From: Apoda limacodes
Taxonomy: Eukaryota > Arthropoda > Insecta > Lepidoptera > Limacodidae
DNA length: 64,000 nucleotides
Assembly (NCBI GenBank): GCA_946406115.1
Contig: OX291550.1
Coordinates: 27,938,722-28,002,721, forward strand
Direction of reading: 5' to 3'
Below, piece after piece: positions 47,458 through 59,299 of this stretch (position 1 is the stretch's first letter; every line of letters starts with the position of its first letter). The notes beneath the pieces were generated by a model, which was not told the DNA's origin, did no database searches, and saw nothing but the letters and a program-made list of their open reading frames with translations. Both the position numbers and the translations under genes were made by a program.

Positions 47458-47850
47458 TGACCTTTTTTCTCAGGAACGCGTGGAGGTTCAATTAATCAAG
47501 CTAAAATTAATATCAAATATTCAGGTCTACTGTCCCTTAGAGTTGTAAAAAAATCAAACTTCTAAGTCAACGCAATCAAAAGACCGCCGTTTATGCCGCA
47601 AATTTCCGCAAATTTTCGAAACTCGCAGGGTAATCAAAACCTACAGGTCACTTTCCGCGAACTCAGAATCTTGAAATTTGGTACGAACCAATGTCTTATA
47701 GCATAGATAAGACGAAAAAAAAAATTGCGAAAACCGTAAATTTTAGTTACATAATAAAAATATTTTTAATAATATACAACAACATATAATAAGTTCCCGG
47801 GACGAGGAACCCTCGGTGCGTGAGCCAGATTCACACTTGGCCGGTTTTTT
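47458..47850 (-). mobile_element. TTGCGTTGACTTAGAAG repeat and a GGGTTCCGTACC-family end
   Basis: The minus strand at 47575 reads TTGCGTTGACTTAGAAGTTT and continues to CCACGCGTTCCTGAGAAAA at 47468. At 47805-47850 the plus strand reads GGAACCCTCGGTGCGTGAG and CACTTGGCCGGTTTTTTTG, the terminal block of the GGGTTCCGTACC element. Confidence 0.55.
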
Positions 47851-49728
47851 TGTTACAAAATTTAACAACACTAACATTAAGTGTAGCCAATTGATTGGTT
47901 ACTAATACTACTCGAACCTGCTCTTAGTATGTTGTGAACAACCAAAAAATGGTTAAATATTTTTTGAGTGCAGGGTTTAGAAGTGCAACAAGGATTCTTC
48001 GTAGTTTCGTAGTGTCGGCCTGTCTTTCCAAATTATGATTTTTGAATCAAAAGTTTAATTTCACATAACGGTTTATAGACCAGATCTAAGAAAACTTATA
48101 TTTTTTTTGTTACTGAATAAACCATAGTAAGGGATCAAAGTTGAATGTATAAGTTCACCTGGTAATTTTACTTTAAACTTAAAAACTAATTGAACGTTGA
48201 CGTCGCAATCCAACTGATCATTTTGCTATTTAAAAATTTCGGTTATATTCTTTGAGCTTTAAAATGATTAAAATTGATAAATTATAAACGGATTAAATAG
48301 AAAAAACATTGATGTAGACACAATTTCGTACCAAAAAACACTGTTAGAAAATATCTGGTCTTCATTTGAATAAGCATATCCTCTATTCTCATTCTCTAAC
48401 CTTCGCTTGTTTTCGTTAGTCTGTATGTATAATTACACATTTCATGCTAAAACAATTTCATAATTTCCACGTTCACGTATTTACTAGTCCCGCCAAATAC
48501 TAGGGTAGTAGGGATATTTACCTTTGTCTTTAATAACTACGTATTACCTGAATTGAAAGGATTTCATTTCTTAGACACTAAGGCTATCTTTATTGACAGT
48601 TTATAGAAAGAGAAGAAAATTGAGATAAAATAATAATTATATTTCATGGTTTTGCTGTTGATGGTTTTTTTCTACCAGTATTAGGTATTAATATTATTTT
48701 TAGACATGGAAAACCCGTTTCAGTTTTATTCTGTACCGTTTTGCCAACAATGAATATTCTGTGCCGTTTTGCCACCAATGAATATTCTGGCAGTTCTGTT
48801 GCTTCCGGCACAGAATAAGTATTAATTGTGGTTGCGGAATCTCTATTGACGGTAAAAACTTATAAAAGAAAATTCCCTGATTGATTTGCCCATAGCTACT
48901 CAATTTTTTCTTTTTTTCAGAGGAGGTAATTAAGATATTTTTGGTAACAGAATTAATTAGCCATAACTTCCGAAGTTTTCTGAATTTCACTTAGTATTTT
49001 CACTTAAAACAAATTATGTTCTCTAAATTTTTTGCTTATGAGATTCATCAAAACTTTTTTTTTAATTGCCTCATACAACTAATCTTCAATTTTAAAAACG
49101 TATTCTTAATAGTATTGTATTCAATAAGAAAATTTAAGATTCAGCAGAATCTCATGTTTTAAAGTACTCAAGGAGGGGACAGGTAGTAAAAATAACTTTT
49201 TTGGTGGGATTGATTTGAAAATTACCGTAAATACCACAATTACCTACATACAAAATAAAGCATGTGCTTGAGGCACGAGGCATTCGCTAGCACAGTTACA
49301 GTAGTAGTTCCTGTGGTTTGACCCGTGTGTTTTAATATCTTTCGATTCGTTTAAATCAAACCGTTCAGCAAATTTTAAGTTCAAACAATCAAACATCAAA
49401 TATATTATGAAAACTGTACCTGTGCTGAAAATATTTGTAAAAGTGTCATACCGCTATGACAAACGGGGAAGCATAAAAATAATAATTTTCTAGCAGATAT
49501 CCTGTAGTAAATTTGCAATAAGTGTTTTTCTATTTTCTTTTTATTTCCTTCAATTTCTGGCAACGACGACAAAACAGGAAATGTGTAAGGGGTTAAACTA
49601 TAAAATAACCGTTTCATAATAAAATATTAAAAAAATTGGTTCAGTAGCAAGCTCTTAAAAATATTTTTATTAATTTGGTCTATTGGTACTCGAGATATCG
49701 AGGGGGGGAAAGTGAGCTTTCTACTCAC
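47851..49728. other. AT-rich intergenic DNA, no gene seen
   Basis: GTACCGTTTTGCCAACAATGA and GTGCCGTTTTGCCACCAATGA at 48735 and 48762 are a short local duplication (about 29 bp). Otherwise nothing could be assigned. Confidence 0.4.
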
Positions 49729-49734
49729 GCACGC

Positions 49735-49784
<50 letters not shown>

Positions 49785-49819
49785 GCACGCACGCACACAC
49801 ACACACACACACACACACA
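49729..49819. repeat. (CA)n / (CACG)n microsatellite
   Basis: About 90 bp of CA repeats with interspersed CACG units. The cysteine- and valine-rich reading frame over it is an artefact of the repeat. Confidence 0.95.
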
Positions 49820-51059
49820 AATGATGACAAACAATTCTTCAGGTTTCAAAACGTAAAAAAAACGCAAATTTAGCGATAGCGACCTATTATAATAACTACC
49901 TCAAGAAAAGTTATTATTTTTTGATTGTAAGATAAAATATATAATTCATTGCCTATAAATAGTAATAACAACATTTAAACTATACAACTCTGAGGATCTG
50001 GTGGAAAATAAAATTTCAAATAACGGAAAAAGTGGTAGTCTGTTGGTGCAAGATCCGGCAAAAAAGAAGATGACGGATGGATTCTAACTAACTACAGTTG
50101 CTGAACTGTGAAAACTTTTCACAATCAGTGTGAGGTTGAGCGATACTGTGAAGAAAAAATTGGAATTTCTACAAAAAAGTTAATTTTGTGAGTATGCGTG
50201 CTAACGTCAAACTATGCCATAATGTTTTTGAACATTGACATGGATCTGCTTTCGTCATCACTTTCAATTCATCGTTATTTACCTTAGTGTCCGGTCTTAC
50301 TCGTAGGCTATGCTTCGTTTCCACTAGGGTTGAACCAATAACTGATGAGTCCGTTAGTTAGGTGTGTCCTCTTCAAACACAGCATTGACATTACGAGCAG
50401 TTTCTGCTGCGTAAGTCCCACGTCGGAACTCATATTCGAATATTACTCTGATTTTTGCTGTATCAATCTTCACGTTAAAAGCTGAATGTAAAAACACACT
50501 GAGCCACGGAGCCGACTAAAGGTTCAATTTTTATTTAAAGTGACCAGTGCGTGCAATTTCATATTTAAACCTTTGACATTTAAGGTAAAAGTAGCAAATA
50601 AAATATCTTTTTAACCTTTGAAAAAGGACGAGTTCCTTAATTTGTCAATTTTGTTGAGTTCCGTACCCAAACAAAAAACAATCGTGCGCGTCAGCTGACT
50701 ACTAAATGTTGTAAAGTCAACTAATTGTTTTATATTAATTTAGAATATTTTATATAATATATTTCTCAATCAATTAACTCTTATTCGACTAATCCAAGGA
50801 TTTATTATCCCACCATCGATCACTGTCAAGCTGATGTCAATCACAAAATGTCTCGAAATTCTTAAAACTTTCTTAAGATTATTATTAGAAATAATTTATT
50901 ATCATATTTTGGAAATGTTGAAAATTAATGTAGATACCTGCCTAAGTATTTATCAATTACATTTTGTCATCTCGTCCTGGTCGAATATCTACATAATTAA
51001 ATTGAAACTAAATAGTATATAGTTTGACTCATAATTAAGAAAAGAAAATCGGCCAATTT
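49820..51059. other. Intergenic DNA, no gene seen
   Basis: AT-rich with short frames only. CTATGCTTCGTTTCCACTAG near 50310 resembles a common short repeat. Confidence 0.4.
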
Positions 51060-51243
51060 TTTTTTTTTTTTTTTATACCACTAAGTTGGCAAACAAGCTT
51101 ACGGTCCGCCTGATGGTAAGCGGTCACCGTAGCCTATGGACGCTTGCATCACCAGGGGTATCACTTACGCGTTGCCGACCCTTCAGAAATCTAATAACTT
51201 CTTTCTTGAAGAACTCCATACTGTAGTCCTTGCAGAAAACCTT
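51060..51243 (-). mobile_element. LINE 3' end, minus orientation
   Basis: A T-run at 51058-51074 is the poly-A tail. GACGCTTGC...GTTGCCGACCCTTCAG and AAGAACTCCATACTGTAGTC mirror the last 170 bp of the LINE at 41500-44745. Heavily 5'-truncated. Confidence 0.8.
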
Positions 51244-51645
51244 GTGCGAGTCGAACAAAAATAAAAACGGCGAAAAATCTCGTTTCTTGTATGGGAGCCC
51301 CCTTAAATATTAGTTTTATTGTAATTTAATTATTTATTTTTAAAGTGACTATATAACTAAATATTCTGCGAATATTCAAAGCGTCTCCTGTTGTCGTTAT
51401 CAATAACGAGCAAACACGAGCAAAAAAATCATTCGTTGCATGGGAGCCCCGTTAAATGTTTATTTTATATTTTTTTTTCAGTATTTGTTGTTATTGAGGC
51501 AACAGAAATAAATCTTTCGTGAAAATTTCAACTGTCTGACTATCACGGTTCATGAGATACAGCCGAGTGACAAACAGACGGACGGACAGTGAAGTCTAAG
51601 TGATAGGGTTTCGCTAATTACCCTTTGGGTACGGAACCGTAATAT
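51244..51645 (-). mobile_element. GGGTTCCGTACC element, joined directly to the LINE tail
   Basis: GTGCGAGTCGAACAAAAATA is its head. CATGGGAGCCCC occurs twice (a partial internal duplication), then CATGAGATACAGCCGAGTGA, GACGGACGGACAG and GGGTACGGAACCGT at the end. No coding. Confidence 0.65.
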
Positions 51646-51987
51646 CAACTCTATTCCAAGTAATAATTTCTTAAAAAAAAAAATTCTAATGGTGTAAAGG
51701 ACATTATCATACTTTACAATATAAAAAAAATCATAACTCCATTGATTGTTATTGCATAAAAATAATGTTAAGAGAGGTTACAATTATTTTTTTCGCATCC
51801 ATTAGGTAACATTATATTTTTGCTGAATTTAGAGATTATTATTTTTGGTGAATTTAGAGAAGAAGCTTATTTATGAAGAAAATGACCTTTACGGCCGAAG
51901 TTTATGATATTATATTATATCTTATAGTCCTATTGATAATATGACTTTAAAGCTATAATCATGAGTCGTTAAGGTCCCTTTCATCAA
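51646..51987. other. AT-rich spacer, nothing recognised
   Basis: AATTTAGAGATTATTATTTTTGGTG-like sequence shows a small local repeat of GAATTTAGAGA (51826 and 51850). No gene. Confidence 0.4.
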
Positions 51988-52165
51988 TATATATTATAAA
52001 AGAAAGTGTACCATGTGCGTGCCGCTAAAACTCAGAAACGAGTCCCGGTAGATCAAGGGAGTTATGTGGCGTGGTAGCCCTCTATCTTCCGTCCATGAAG
52101 AAGGTTAACCTTTTTACCTGAAGGGCGTGCTTTTAAAGATATAAGGGCTAGAAATTCCACCCTTA
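51988..52165 (+). mobile_element. Helitron-like repeat head preceding the heat-shock-element array
   Basis: ATATATTATAAAAGAAAGTG, GTGCGTGCCGCTAAAACTCA and ATGTGGCGTGGTAGCCCTCT are blocks of a Helitron-like repeat. The heat-shock-type array starts right at its end, so the array is probably part of the repeat. Confidence 0.45.
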
Positions 52166-52166
52166 A

Positions 52167-52410
52167 GAAATTTCTGGAACAGTCCAGAACATTCAAGGGT
52201 ATTTGAGAGCATTCGGAATATTGTGAAAGGTTGGGGAACATCTTAGATCATTGCGGAACATTCCAGAACACTCAAGAATATTTTGAAATATTCTCAAACA
52301 TTGTGGACTATTCAAAGCCTTTTTGTATGGGTGGAGCTGGAGATACTTATTTGTAGTGGTATATAAAGTCACTTCCGTCGTGGGTTCAAACGTTCCGAAA
52401 TATTCCGGAA
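52167..52410 (+). promoter_or_regulatory. Heat-shock-element array with TATA box
   Basis: GAA and TTC half-sites follow one another at exactly 5-bp steps. In the first block GAA (52167), TTC (52172), GAA (52177), GTC (52182), GAA (52187) and TTC (52192) give five of six exact matches. After a one-base phase change, 20 half-site positions from 52216 to 52313 keep the 5-bp step with eight exact GAA or TTC, the best run being 52256-52278. A TATATAAA box is at 52360-52367, and TTC, AAA, TTC, GAA follow at 52393-52410. HSF trimers bind three or more alternating nGAAn units, so this should bind HSF. No open frame follows downstream, so no target gene is evident. Confidence 0.6.
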
Positions 52411-52603
52411 CGCTTTTACATTAAATATTGCGAAATTAAGACACTAATCAAAATAGGAAAAAGTCCCCGGATGTTGCTGCCAGTTGATAAAGTGACCAGA
52501 AGACTGACAGCGTTGCACGTTGTATGACAACGCTTATTTGCTGACTAAAATTTCACCAGCCTTTTGATTTTTAAGTTAAGTTAAGTTCAGCCCAAGTGCT
52601 TGG

Positions 52604-53100
52604 CTATTTCCACTCCAAAAGCTTCAAAAATGTAGCCGTAGTTCCCAAGGGCTGCATATTTTCTACGCATACGATTTTCTGCAAAGTCAGCAAGCCAGCC
52701 TTTCTTGAGGTAGTTGGAAGATGAGACGTGGCCAAAGTGTCAATACAAGTTGCATCGCATACCATAGGGCGTCTCATATCCTTCAAGATATTACAGTTAA
52801 GCCGTCGGGCCTCTTACCATCGTCACACGCCAGTTCAATTGTTTCAAAAATGGACAGAACATTGACACTGGCAAATGCCCTAAATAAGAGAAAGTGATGC
52901 GAAAATCTGCCAGCACTTCTTCTGTAAGACAGCCCGTGGTGACCTTGGCTATTCACTAAATTAAAATGAGTCCCCGTAAAATGAGAGGACAAAGTTCCTA
53001 GTCAAAACCCAGATTCCCACTCAGCCAAAGCAAGCAGACGAGCTCGCTTAGCAGGCTCGATGCCGTTTCAACAAGATTATTCCGTACTAGTCTACATAGC
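52604..53100 (-). pseudogene. C-terminal fragment of a retroelement protein (DDGKRPDG...DATC.DTLA module)
   Basis: On the minus strand one frame reads SYRRSAGRFSHHFLL, then IFETIELACDDGKRPDGLTV. A shifted frame continues RRPMVCDATCIDTLATSHLP and SRKAGL. This order is found at the C-terminus of many invertebrate reverse-transcriptase-type repeat proteins; the PDG...WDxT spacing suggests a PD-(D/E)XK-like nuclease, though that part is inference. A frameshift near 52785 and stops show that it is dead. Confidence 0.6.
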
Positions 53101-53837
53101 GGCTCGTCGCATTGTCTTTGTGACTCTAAAATAGTCGAATGATTTGTGTTTGGGCAGACCATCAACCAAGCATTTTTAAATTCAGTGACTCCAGAAATAT
53201 CTGTGTCACCAATCGATTTCTAAAGATTTGTTTCAGAAAGTGATTTTGTGCTTAAATTTGAAGCTGATATCGTAAACTTTATATAACTTTGGCCATTTTC
53301 TGGAGTATTTACTGCCTAAGTGTTTTTATCAAGGACAAATTAATAAGGTTATAAAAAACATGAAAACAGTAGTAAGTCTAATAATAAGACATTTTCTCTG
53401 TTAAAATCTGGTATGAGCTATCAAAAATGATGGGTGATAAAGGGCAATTTTTTAATCATAGCGCTACTTTGAATACACCATTCGATAGAGAGAAAAGAAC
53501 TATATAATGGCTAGTACAACTCATTTTCGTTTTTTGTTCTTTACACCCCTTGAAATTTCTGGTATCAATATGATACCTCCAATTCACGGGCGTAAAAGTT
53601 CAGATATTAACATTCATAGAATTAAAATAACTAATATATGAACAGGCGTGTGGCATATTTCATTGATTACTAACAATTACCTACATAACAATATACTGTG
53701 GTTTGGATTCCTCCGCCCCGTCGATTATCGGATCGCATTTCAGTAATCTTCGTATATTTTCGTGCACTTTCGTATCCCACGTGCTGCGCAACAAGTGCGC
53801 GGCGTTGACGTGAAGCCGTTATAAGATTCAAGGAAAT
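53101..53837. other. AT-rich spacer between retroelement fragments
   Basis: No motif is recognised. The last 100 bp may belong to the 3' region of the LINE that follows. Confidence 0.35.
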
Positions 53838-55916
53838 TTATCTAGCTATTGTGCATGCTCTCGAAGAACTCCAATCTAGCCCCAATACTTTAGGACAGAC
53901 TTCTTTTATTTGGACGTTCCATTTCAGATGAGGATCGATATGAAGGCCTAGATCCTTAACGCTGTCGCAAAAAGGTACCGTTGCCCCATCAAATAAAACA
54001 GGTGGCAAAATATTATAATCAATTTTGATAGTCTGACGGGTACTGCCGATAATTATGGTTTGACATTTTGACGGATTGACTACCAATCCATAACGTCTCG
54101 ACCATTCTCTTATGCGACTTAGCACACTGTTGATTTCTTGTATGGCTGAAGTGAGATCTTCAATTTTGGCTTGTACATATAGCTGCAGATCGTCAGCATA
54201 CAGATGGTAAGGACATTTTAGTATGGATGAGATTTGGTTGATAAAAATAGAAAAGAGAAGAGGTGATAGTATTCCACCCTAAGGCACGCCAGAAACAAGG
54301 TCACACCAGTTTGAGGTGACCTGATTGGAACGAACTGATTATTGGCAGCCACAGATATCAGAAGAAAACCAATTTAGAGCTGTAGGTGATTAATTGATCT
54401 TTTTGAGAATGGAAAGTAAGATGTCATGGTCAACTGTGTTGAAGGCATTGGAAAAATCAATAAGAACGAGAATCGTGACAAATCCATCCTCCATGCCATC
54501 TCTTATATCTTCTGTTACTGTTAAAAGGGCTGTAGATGTACTGTGACCACTACGAAAACTAGACTGAAATGTACTTAATAGTCGATTTTTGTAAACATAA
54601 TTAGAAAGTTGCTTATGCACTACCGCTTCCAAGATTTTAGACAAAAATGGTTATATAGAAATAGGCCTAAAGTTGTTAATTGAAATAGGATTAGGGATTT
54701 TGGCCAAGGGAATTACAAATGCTGTACGTCACAGGGTTGCGAAGTCACCAGAAAACAAGGAGAAATTAATAATATGTGTAATGATTGGTAAGGTAGAATC
54801 TAAAATATGGAGAATCATATTTCTATTTATATAATCACAGCCCACTGCTTTGGATTTGATTAATAATATTATCTTTTTAACTTTGTCTACAGATACTGGT
54901 ACGAACGAGAAAGAGTCGGTACAGCGTGGAGTCATGGAATTAATAAATGAAATAGTTGAGAGTTTGATATCATTGTCAAATATCGATGAGGTGGAAAAGT
55001 GAAGGTTGAAGTCATTGAGAGAAGAGCTAGAGCTAGTCAATTCATATTTAGGTTTACCAAAGCCACTAGATTTAAGGAGGTTCCAGATTTCTGCCGGTGA
55101 TGAGTTAGAAATATATTCGTGGAAATATTTGCGTTTTGCTGTTCTTACCATCTGGTTGCACTTATTCCTAGCAGCTTTGTCCCATTTCCATATCCCAGTT
55201 ATTATAACAACGATTTTTTTTAAATTTTCTAAATAAGCGATCTTTTCTGGCCATGACCGTGCGAATTTCGTTGTTCATCCAAGGAGCAGGCTGCCTTCTG
55301 ATTCTAATAGTTTTAACAGGTGCATGAATGTCATAGAGAGATATTAAAATATTATTAAAGAGTTATTTTTTCATAAATACTTGTAGCGGTCAACAGCGTA
55401 CTCCATTCAATCTTCTCGGTATCTTCAATAAGTTTATTCTTGTCCATGCATGAAAAGTTTCACAATACACAATAGCTCGGGTTTAGTTTTAGGCGGTTTT
55501 ATTTTATACGACACGTATACCAAATTATGCTTGGAAAATCCGGGTGCTGGGTATTGCTCATATTTAATAATTCGGTCGGTACAGGATGTCATAATGAGAT
55601 CAAGCCAAGTATCTGTAGTATACAGATTATGATGCGTGGGTTGTAATGGTAAATGATAAAGGCTGGCTGATTCCACTATAGAGAGAAACCTTGTAAGTTG
55701 TGGGGAATTACTTGTTAAATCTGTGTTAAAGTCATCCATGATTATGTGGTGCGTGTAATCCGTACTGAAGGAAGACAAATGATGTAATTGAAAACACTTT
55801 CTAGCCTTACTATATGGTTTTCCTGATAGAAACTTACCAAATTTAAATAGAATCACTCTAGAGGCAGCCCTTTTCATGCTAAAGTTTACAAATAACGAAC
55901 AGCAGCAGGAACACAC
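53838..55916 (-). pseudogene. Degenerate LINE (endonuclease and reverse transcriptase), minus strand
   Basis: Minus-strand frames in order: IIMDDFNTDLTSNSPQLTRF and TWLDLIMTSCTDRI (end of the endonuclease, 55916-55434); AEIWNLLKSSGFGKPK and KSKAVGCDYINRNMIL (55151-54729); LEAVVHKQLSNYV, FQSSFRSGHSTSTALL, LVLIDFSNAFNTVDHDILL (54644-54390); a stop-interrupted GVP-GGILSPLLF; HLYADDLQLYVQ with YADD at 54189-54200; and YGLVVNPSKCQTIIIGS and VKDLGLHIDPHLKW (54125-53838). This is the Jockey/CR1-type order. The CAG of the usual GVPQG is TAG here. Both ends and several frames are lost, so it cannot be active. Confidence 0.85.
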
Positions 55917-56097
55917 ATAAACAAAAATATGCCGTCAAGTTTATAACTTCCTCCTTTTTGAAGTTGGTTAGAAAAGAAATATTATGTATAAATCACAGAC
56001 CTTTTCAGACACATTTTTTCGCGGTATAAATGTAATTTTACTCGTCTAAGTGTATAAGTGTTCTGTAGTAAAAATAATTTTTCACTTTGCCTAACTA

Positions 56098-57137
56098 TAG
56101 ACCGGGAGATAGTGACAGAAAATACTGGGTGATTTGTACCAGTATGGCGGTTCTTCAGGGGTCCAACTACGTAATGACGAAAAGAAAGATAATGGTTATA
56201 GCGCTGGTACCGGCGGCGGCCCAATCGCGTGGGTGTTAGTCGAACGTGTCGGATAAATAACGAGTGTCGAACGATTTGTTCCACAAACATCCTCGTATTT
56301 TCCGATAGTCCATAAAAAAAAAATAGGCGGTAGCGTAATGCCATACTTCTCTGGTGTAACTTACAGCCCGCCATACCGACGCAAAAACATTAATTTTAAA
56401 AAAACAATTCAACCATTTGTACCAAGCTAATTTTTGCACAGCTAATCATCGTCGAGTAGCCGTTCACGAACATCACCATGCCATACTTTTCGGACGGTTC
56501 CAAATGGCCGCCATGCCGCCGCAAGGGAGTAAATTTTTTTTTTGCAAAACGATTTGTACCACCTTGAAATTTTTTTTCAACAGTTTCTGTCTGATCAGAA
56601 ATAGAAGTCTGATAATGCCATACCTGTAGGAGGTGGCAAATGTGTATAATTTTTTTATGTCTTATACATAGAACATTTGTCGAAAGATCAAGTATGGTGC
56701 CCTTTTTCGCCCTTATTAGAAGTATTGCGGCCTTGCGGCGGTATGGCGGCCATTTTGAACCGTCCGAAAAGTATGTCATGGTGATGTTCGTGAACGGCTA
56801 CTCGACGATGATTAACTGTGCAAAAATTAGCTTGGTATAAATGGTTGAATTGTTTTTTTTAAAAAATTAATGTGTTCGCGTCGGTATAGCGGAGAAGTAT
56901 GGCATTACGCTACCGCTTATTTTTTTTATGGACTATCGGAAAATACAAGGATTTTTGCGGAAAAAATCGTTTGGCATCGTAATTTATCCGACACGTTCGA
57001 CTCACGCCCACGCCATTGAGTCGCCGGTACCAGCGCTATGACCATCATTTTTCTTTTCGTCATTACGTAGTTAGACCCCTGAAGAACCGCCATACTGGTA
57101 CAAATCATCCAGTTTTCTGTCACTATCTCCCGGTCTA
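56098..57137. mobile_element. Foldback MITE with arms of about 420 bp
   Basis: 56098-56531 is the reverse complement of about 56729-57137 with scattered differences. The ends read TAGACCGGGAGATAGTGACA and its complement, with TA on both sides (a TA target would suit the Tc1/mariner group). Loop about 200 bp. No transposase. Several arm frames look open only because both strands are similar. Confidence 0.8.
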
Positions 57138-57344
57138 ATACTTACTTTCTAACAAAATTGGCACTTCAAAATATCTTTAACTCATTTCCACGTTCTCTGT
57201 TCATGTTTCCTCTAGACGTTTCAAGTTAAGAAATTTGAAAAGGGTAACTGCGAAGACAACGTTATATTAAATTTTTGTGCACACGTGCGCTTTGAAAGTA
57301 ATACGTTACGTACTAAGTTCTTTACTCTTTTTGTCATCTTCTTA

Positions 57345-57420
57345 GGGTTCCGTACCCGAAGGGCAAAACTTCACCAGTCGCGGTCACCCTGGGGTCTCTC
57401 CGTCCTCATGTCACGAGTCA
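57345..57420 (+). mobile_element. GGGTTCCGTACC element fragment
   Basis: TTAGGGTTCCGTACCCGAAGG followed by diverged sequence. Only the first part of the element is kept. Confidence 0.5.
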
Positions 57421-58234
57421 ATTTGAATATTTTTTGTAAAGTGTAGACTACTTTTTGTTCACTTTCTCAATTCAATATTCTGTTTTACAGAATACGTAGT
57501 AAAATTATGTTATCGGGTCCCAGACGAAAAGGGAGACGAAGAGCTTTTTGATTTGGTGTATGAGTATCATTATCTAGGTCTTTAAGAAGAGACCTAATTT
57601 AACTTTTATTTTTTCCTATATTTAAAAACAAAATTTGTTATGGTGTCTATAACAAAATCTGAAATGTTAGGAATTTGGAATTTCTCAATTTTATGTATGA
57701 ATCATGTGTTGATTTAAACAGCAAATAATGAAAATTCTAACTCAAAATAGTTTGTTAGCTGAAATGCCTAACAAACTTTTATCATTCCTGTCGCCAATCG
57801 ACATAGTATATTTTACGTTTTACGTTTATTGTCTCTATGAATTGTAGTGAATGCTGTTTTACTTATTTATGTAAGCTTATTAAGTTAATTAGCAGATATA
57901 GCTGATAGTTCATTGTTTAATGCATAGGTGACGCTACATCATTTAAAAATATAAATTTTATTGAACATATACAACCATGTTGTGAGGAATTGAGAAAGAA
58001 GGATGGATTAGTCAGTCAGTTTGACAAGAAGTGAACAAAAGATCTACATCTTATTATATATTATAAAGAAAATTTGTTAGCAACATAATATATATTATAG
58101 TTTGTACCTATTGCATTGTGGCGACAAATAATTACAGAGTTCGATTACATCTAGCCGATTTGTTTATTTTACCTTCGAACCCTGGAGAAGCCTTTTACGC
58201 CGTTGATCACCCGGCGATACCAAATCATTCGTAT
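57421..58234. other. AT-rich intergenic DNA, no gene seen
   Basis: Short frames only, no recognised motif. Confidence 0.4.
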
Positions 58235-58290
58235 CGCACAAACCCTTTGTGCCCGAGTCCGACTCGCAACTAACTGATTTCAAATATAAT
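58235..58290 (+). mobile_element. Terminal fragment of the GGGTTCCGTACC family
   Basis: CCCTTTGTGCCCGAGTCCGA followed by CTCGCAACTAACTGATTTC matches the end of the element at 37040-37080. Confidence 0.5.
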
Positions 58291-58779
58291 AATAAATAAT
58301 AATAATTATTATTATTAATAATGACGCGAGATTTTTTGATGGCAATGTTAAGTGTAATACCTAAGTAAACCTGAATCAAAATCTATTTTCAAATCTTGTA
58401 AACATAACCTTACTTTACTTAATGTTCACTTTTTCTGGTAATTTAATCAAAAATCATTAAAACACTTACATGATTACCTTTATTGTCATATCCTTTAACT
58501 GGTTTTCAAACCACGACACTGATTAAACCTAAAATCTACAAAATTCCAAATTTACGATGGCAAATATTTACGTACTTATTTATGTATATGTTGCTAAGAC
58601 TAACAAAGCGAAAGACTCGCGTCAAGGTCTTTTTTGTTTACCCGAATCGCAAATAGATTTTAAGTCAGGTTTAGGTAGTATCTTGCTTATAGCGTTCATA
58701 TTTTAAAATAAAGCAATGTTACCAATGTTATATACAATTCTGTATTGCACATCAATATTTATTTAGAAATAAGAATATG

Positions 58780-58905
58780 TAATGTAATAAATTCTTTATT
58801 GCACAATAATTTTAGAAGCGTACATAGAATTTCTTGGTACTACAATTTAAGCGGTCGCGATTTCTTCCAGACAACCTTTGGTTAGAGGAAATTTTATACA
58901 GTATA
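58780..58905 (-). mobile_element. LINE 3' UTR fragment
   Basis: ATTCTTTATTGCACAATAAT and CCAGACAACCTTTGG on the plus strand are the reverse complement of a common lepidopteran LINE 3' UTR. A better copy is at 60655. Confidence 0.55.
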
Positions 58906-59112
58906 ATTTTGTAAAATAATAAGTATATAATTCAGGTGGACCGAAGTGCCCGCATTAACCATTTCACGAAGTTTTAACCATTACACTCAGCGCACCCATC
59001 AGTTACTTGACCAGATTTTCTAATTCGCTTACGATTTAATCAAATGAGTTCCACACACATATAGTTAATAGCATTACAATCAGGGTCATGTTTTAAAAAA
59101 TGTGCCAAGATG

Positions 59113-59288
59113 CGTTTTGTGTTACAGGCGGGCAACAGACAGTTTGTGTAACAGGCGGGCTACAGACGTTTTGTGTAACAGGCGGGCAATAGACATTTTG
59201 TGTAACTGGCGGGGAACAGACGTTTTGTGTAACAGGCGGGCAACAGACGTTTTGTGTAACAGGCGGGCAACAAACGTTTTGTTAGCGG
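59113..59288. repeat. 27-bp minisatellite, about 6.5 units
   Basis: Units of TTTTGTGTAACAGGCGGGC plus AACAGACG repeat with few changes. Because the period is nine codons, the frame stays open and reads DVLCNRRAT repeatedly, but there is no sign of a real gene. Confidence 0.9.
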
Positions 59289-59299
59289 GGAAGATTTCT

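Noticed and set aside
49627..49830. Cysteine- and valine-rich open frame
   Set aside because: It is a CA/CACG microsatellite read in one frame.
56396..56840. Several open frames in the foldback MITE
   Set aside because: They are mirrored between arms and strands and show no family motif.
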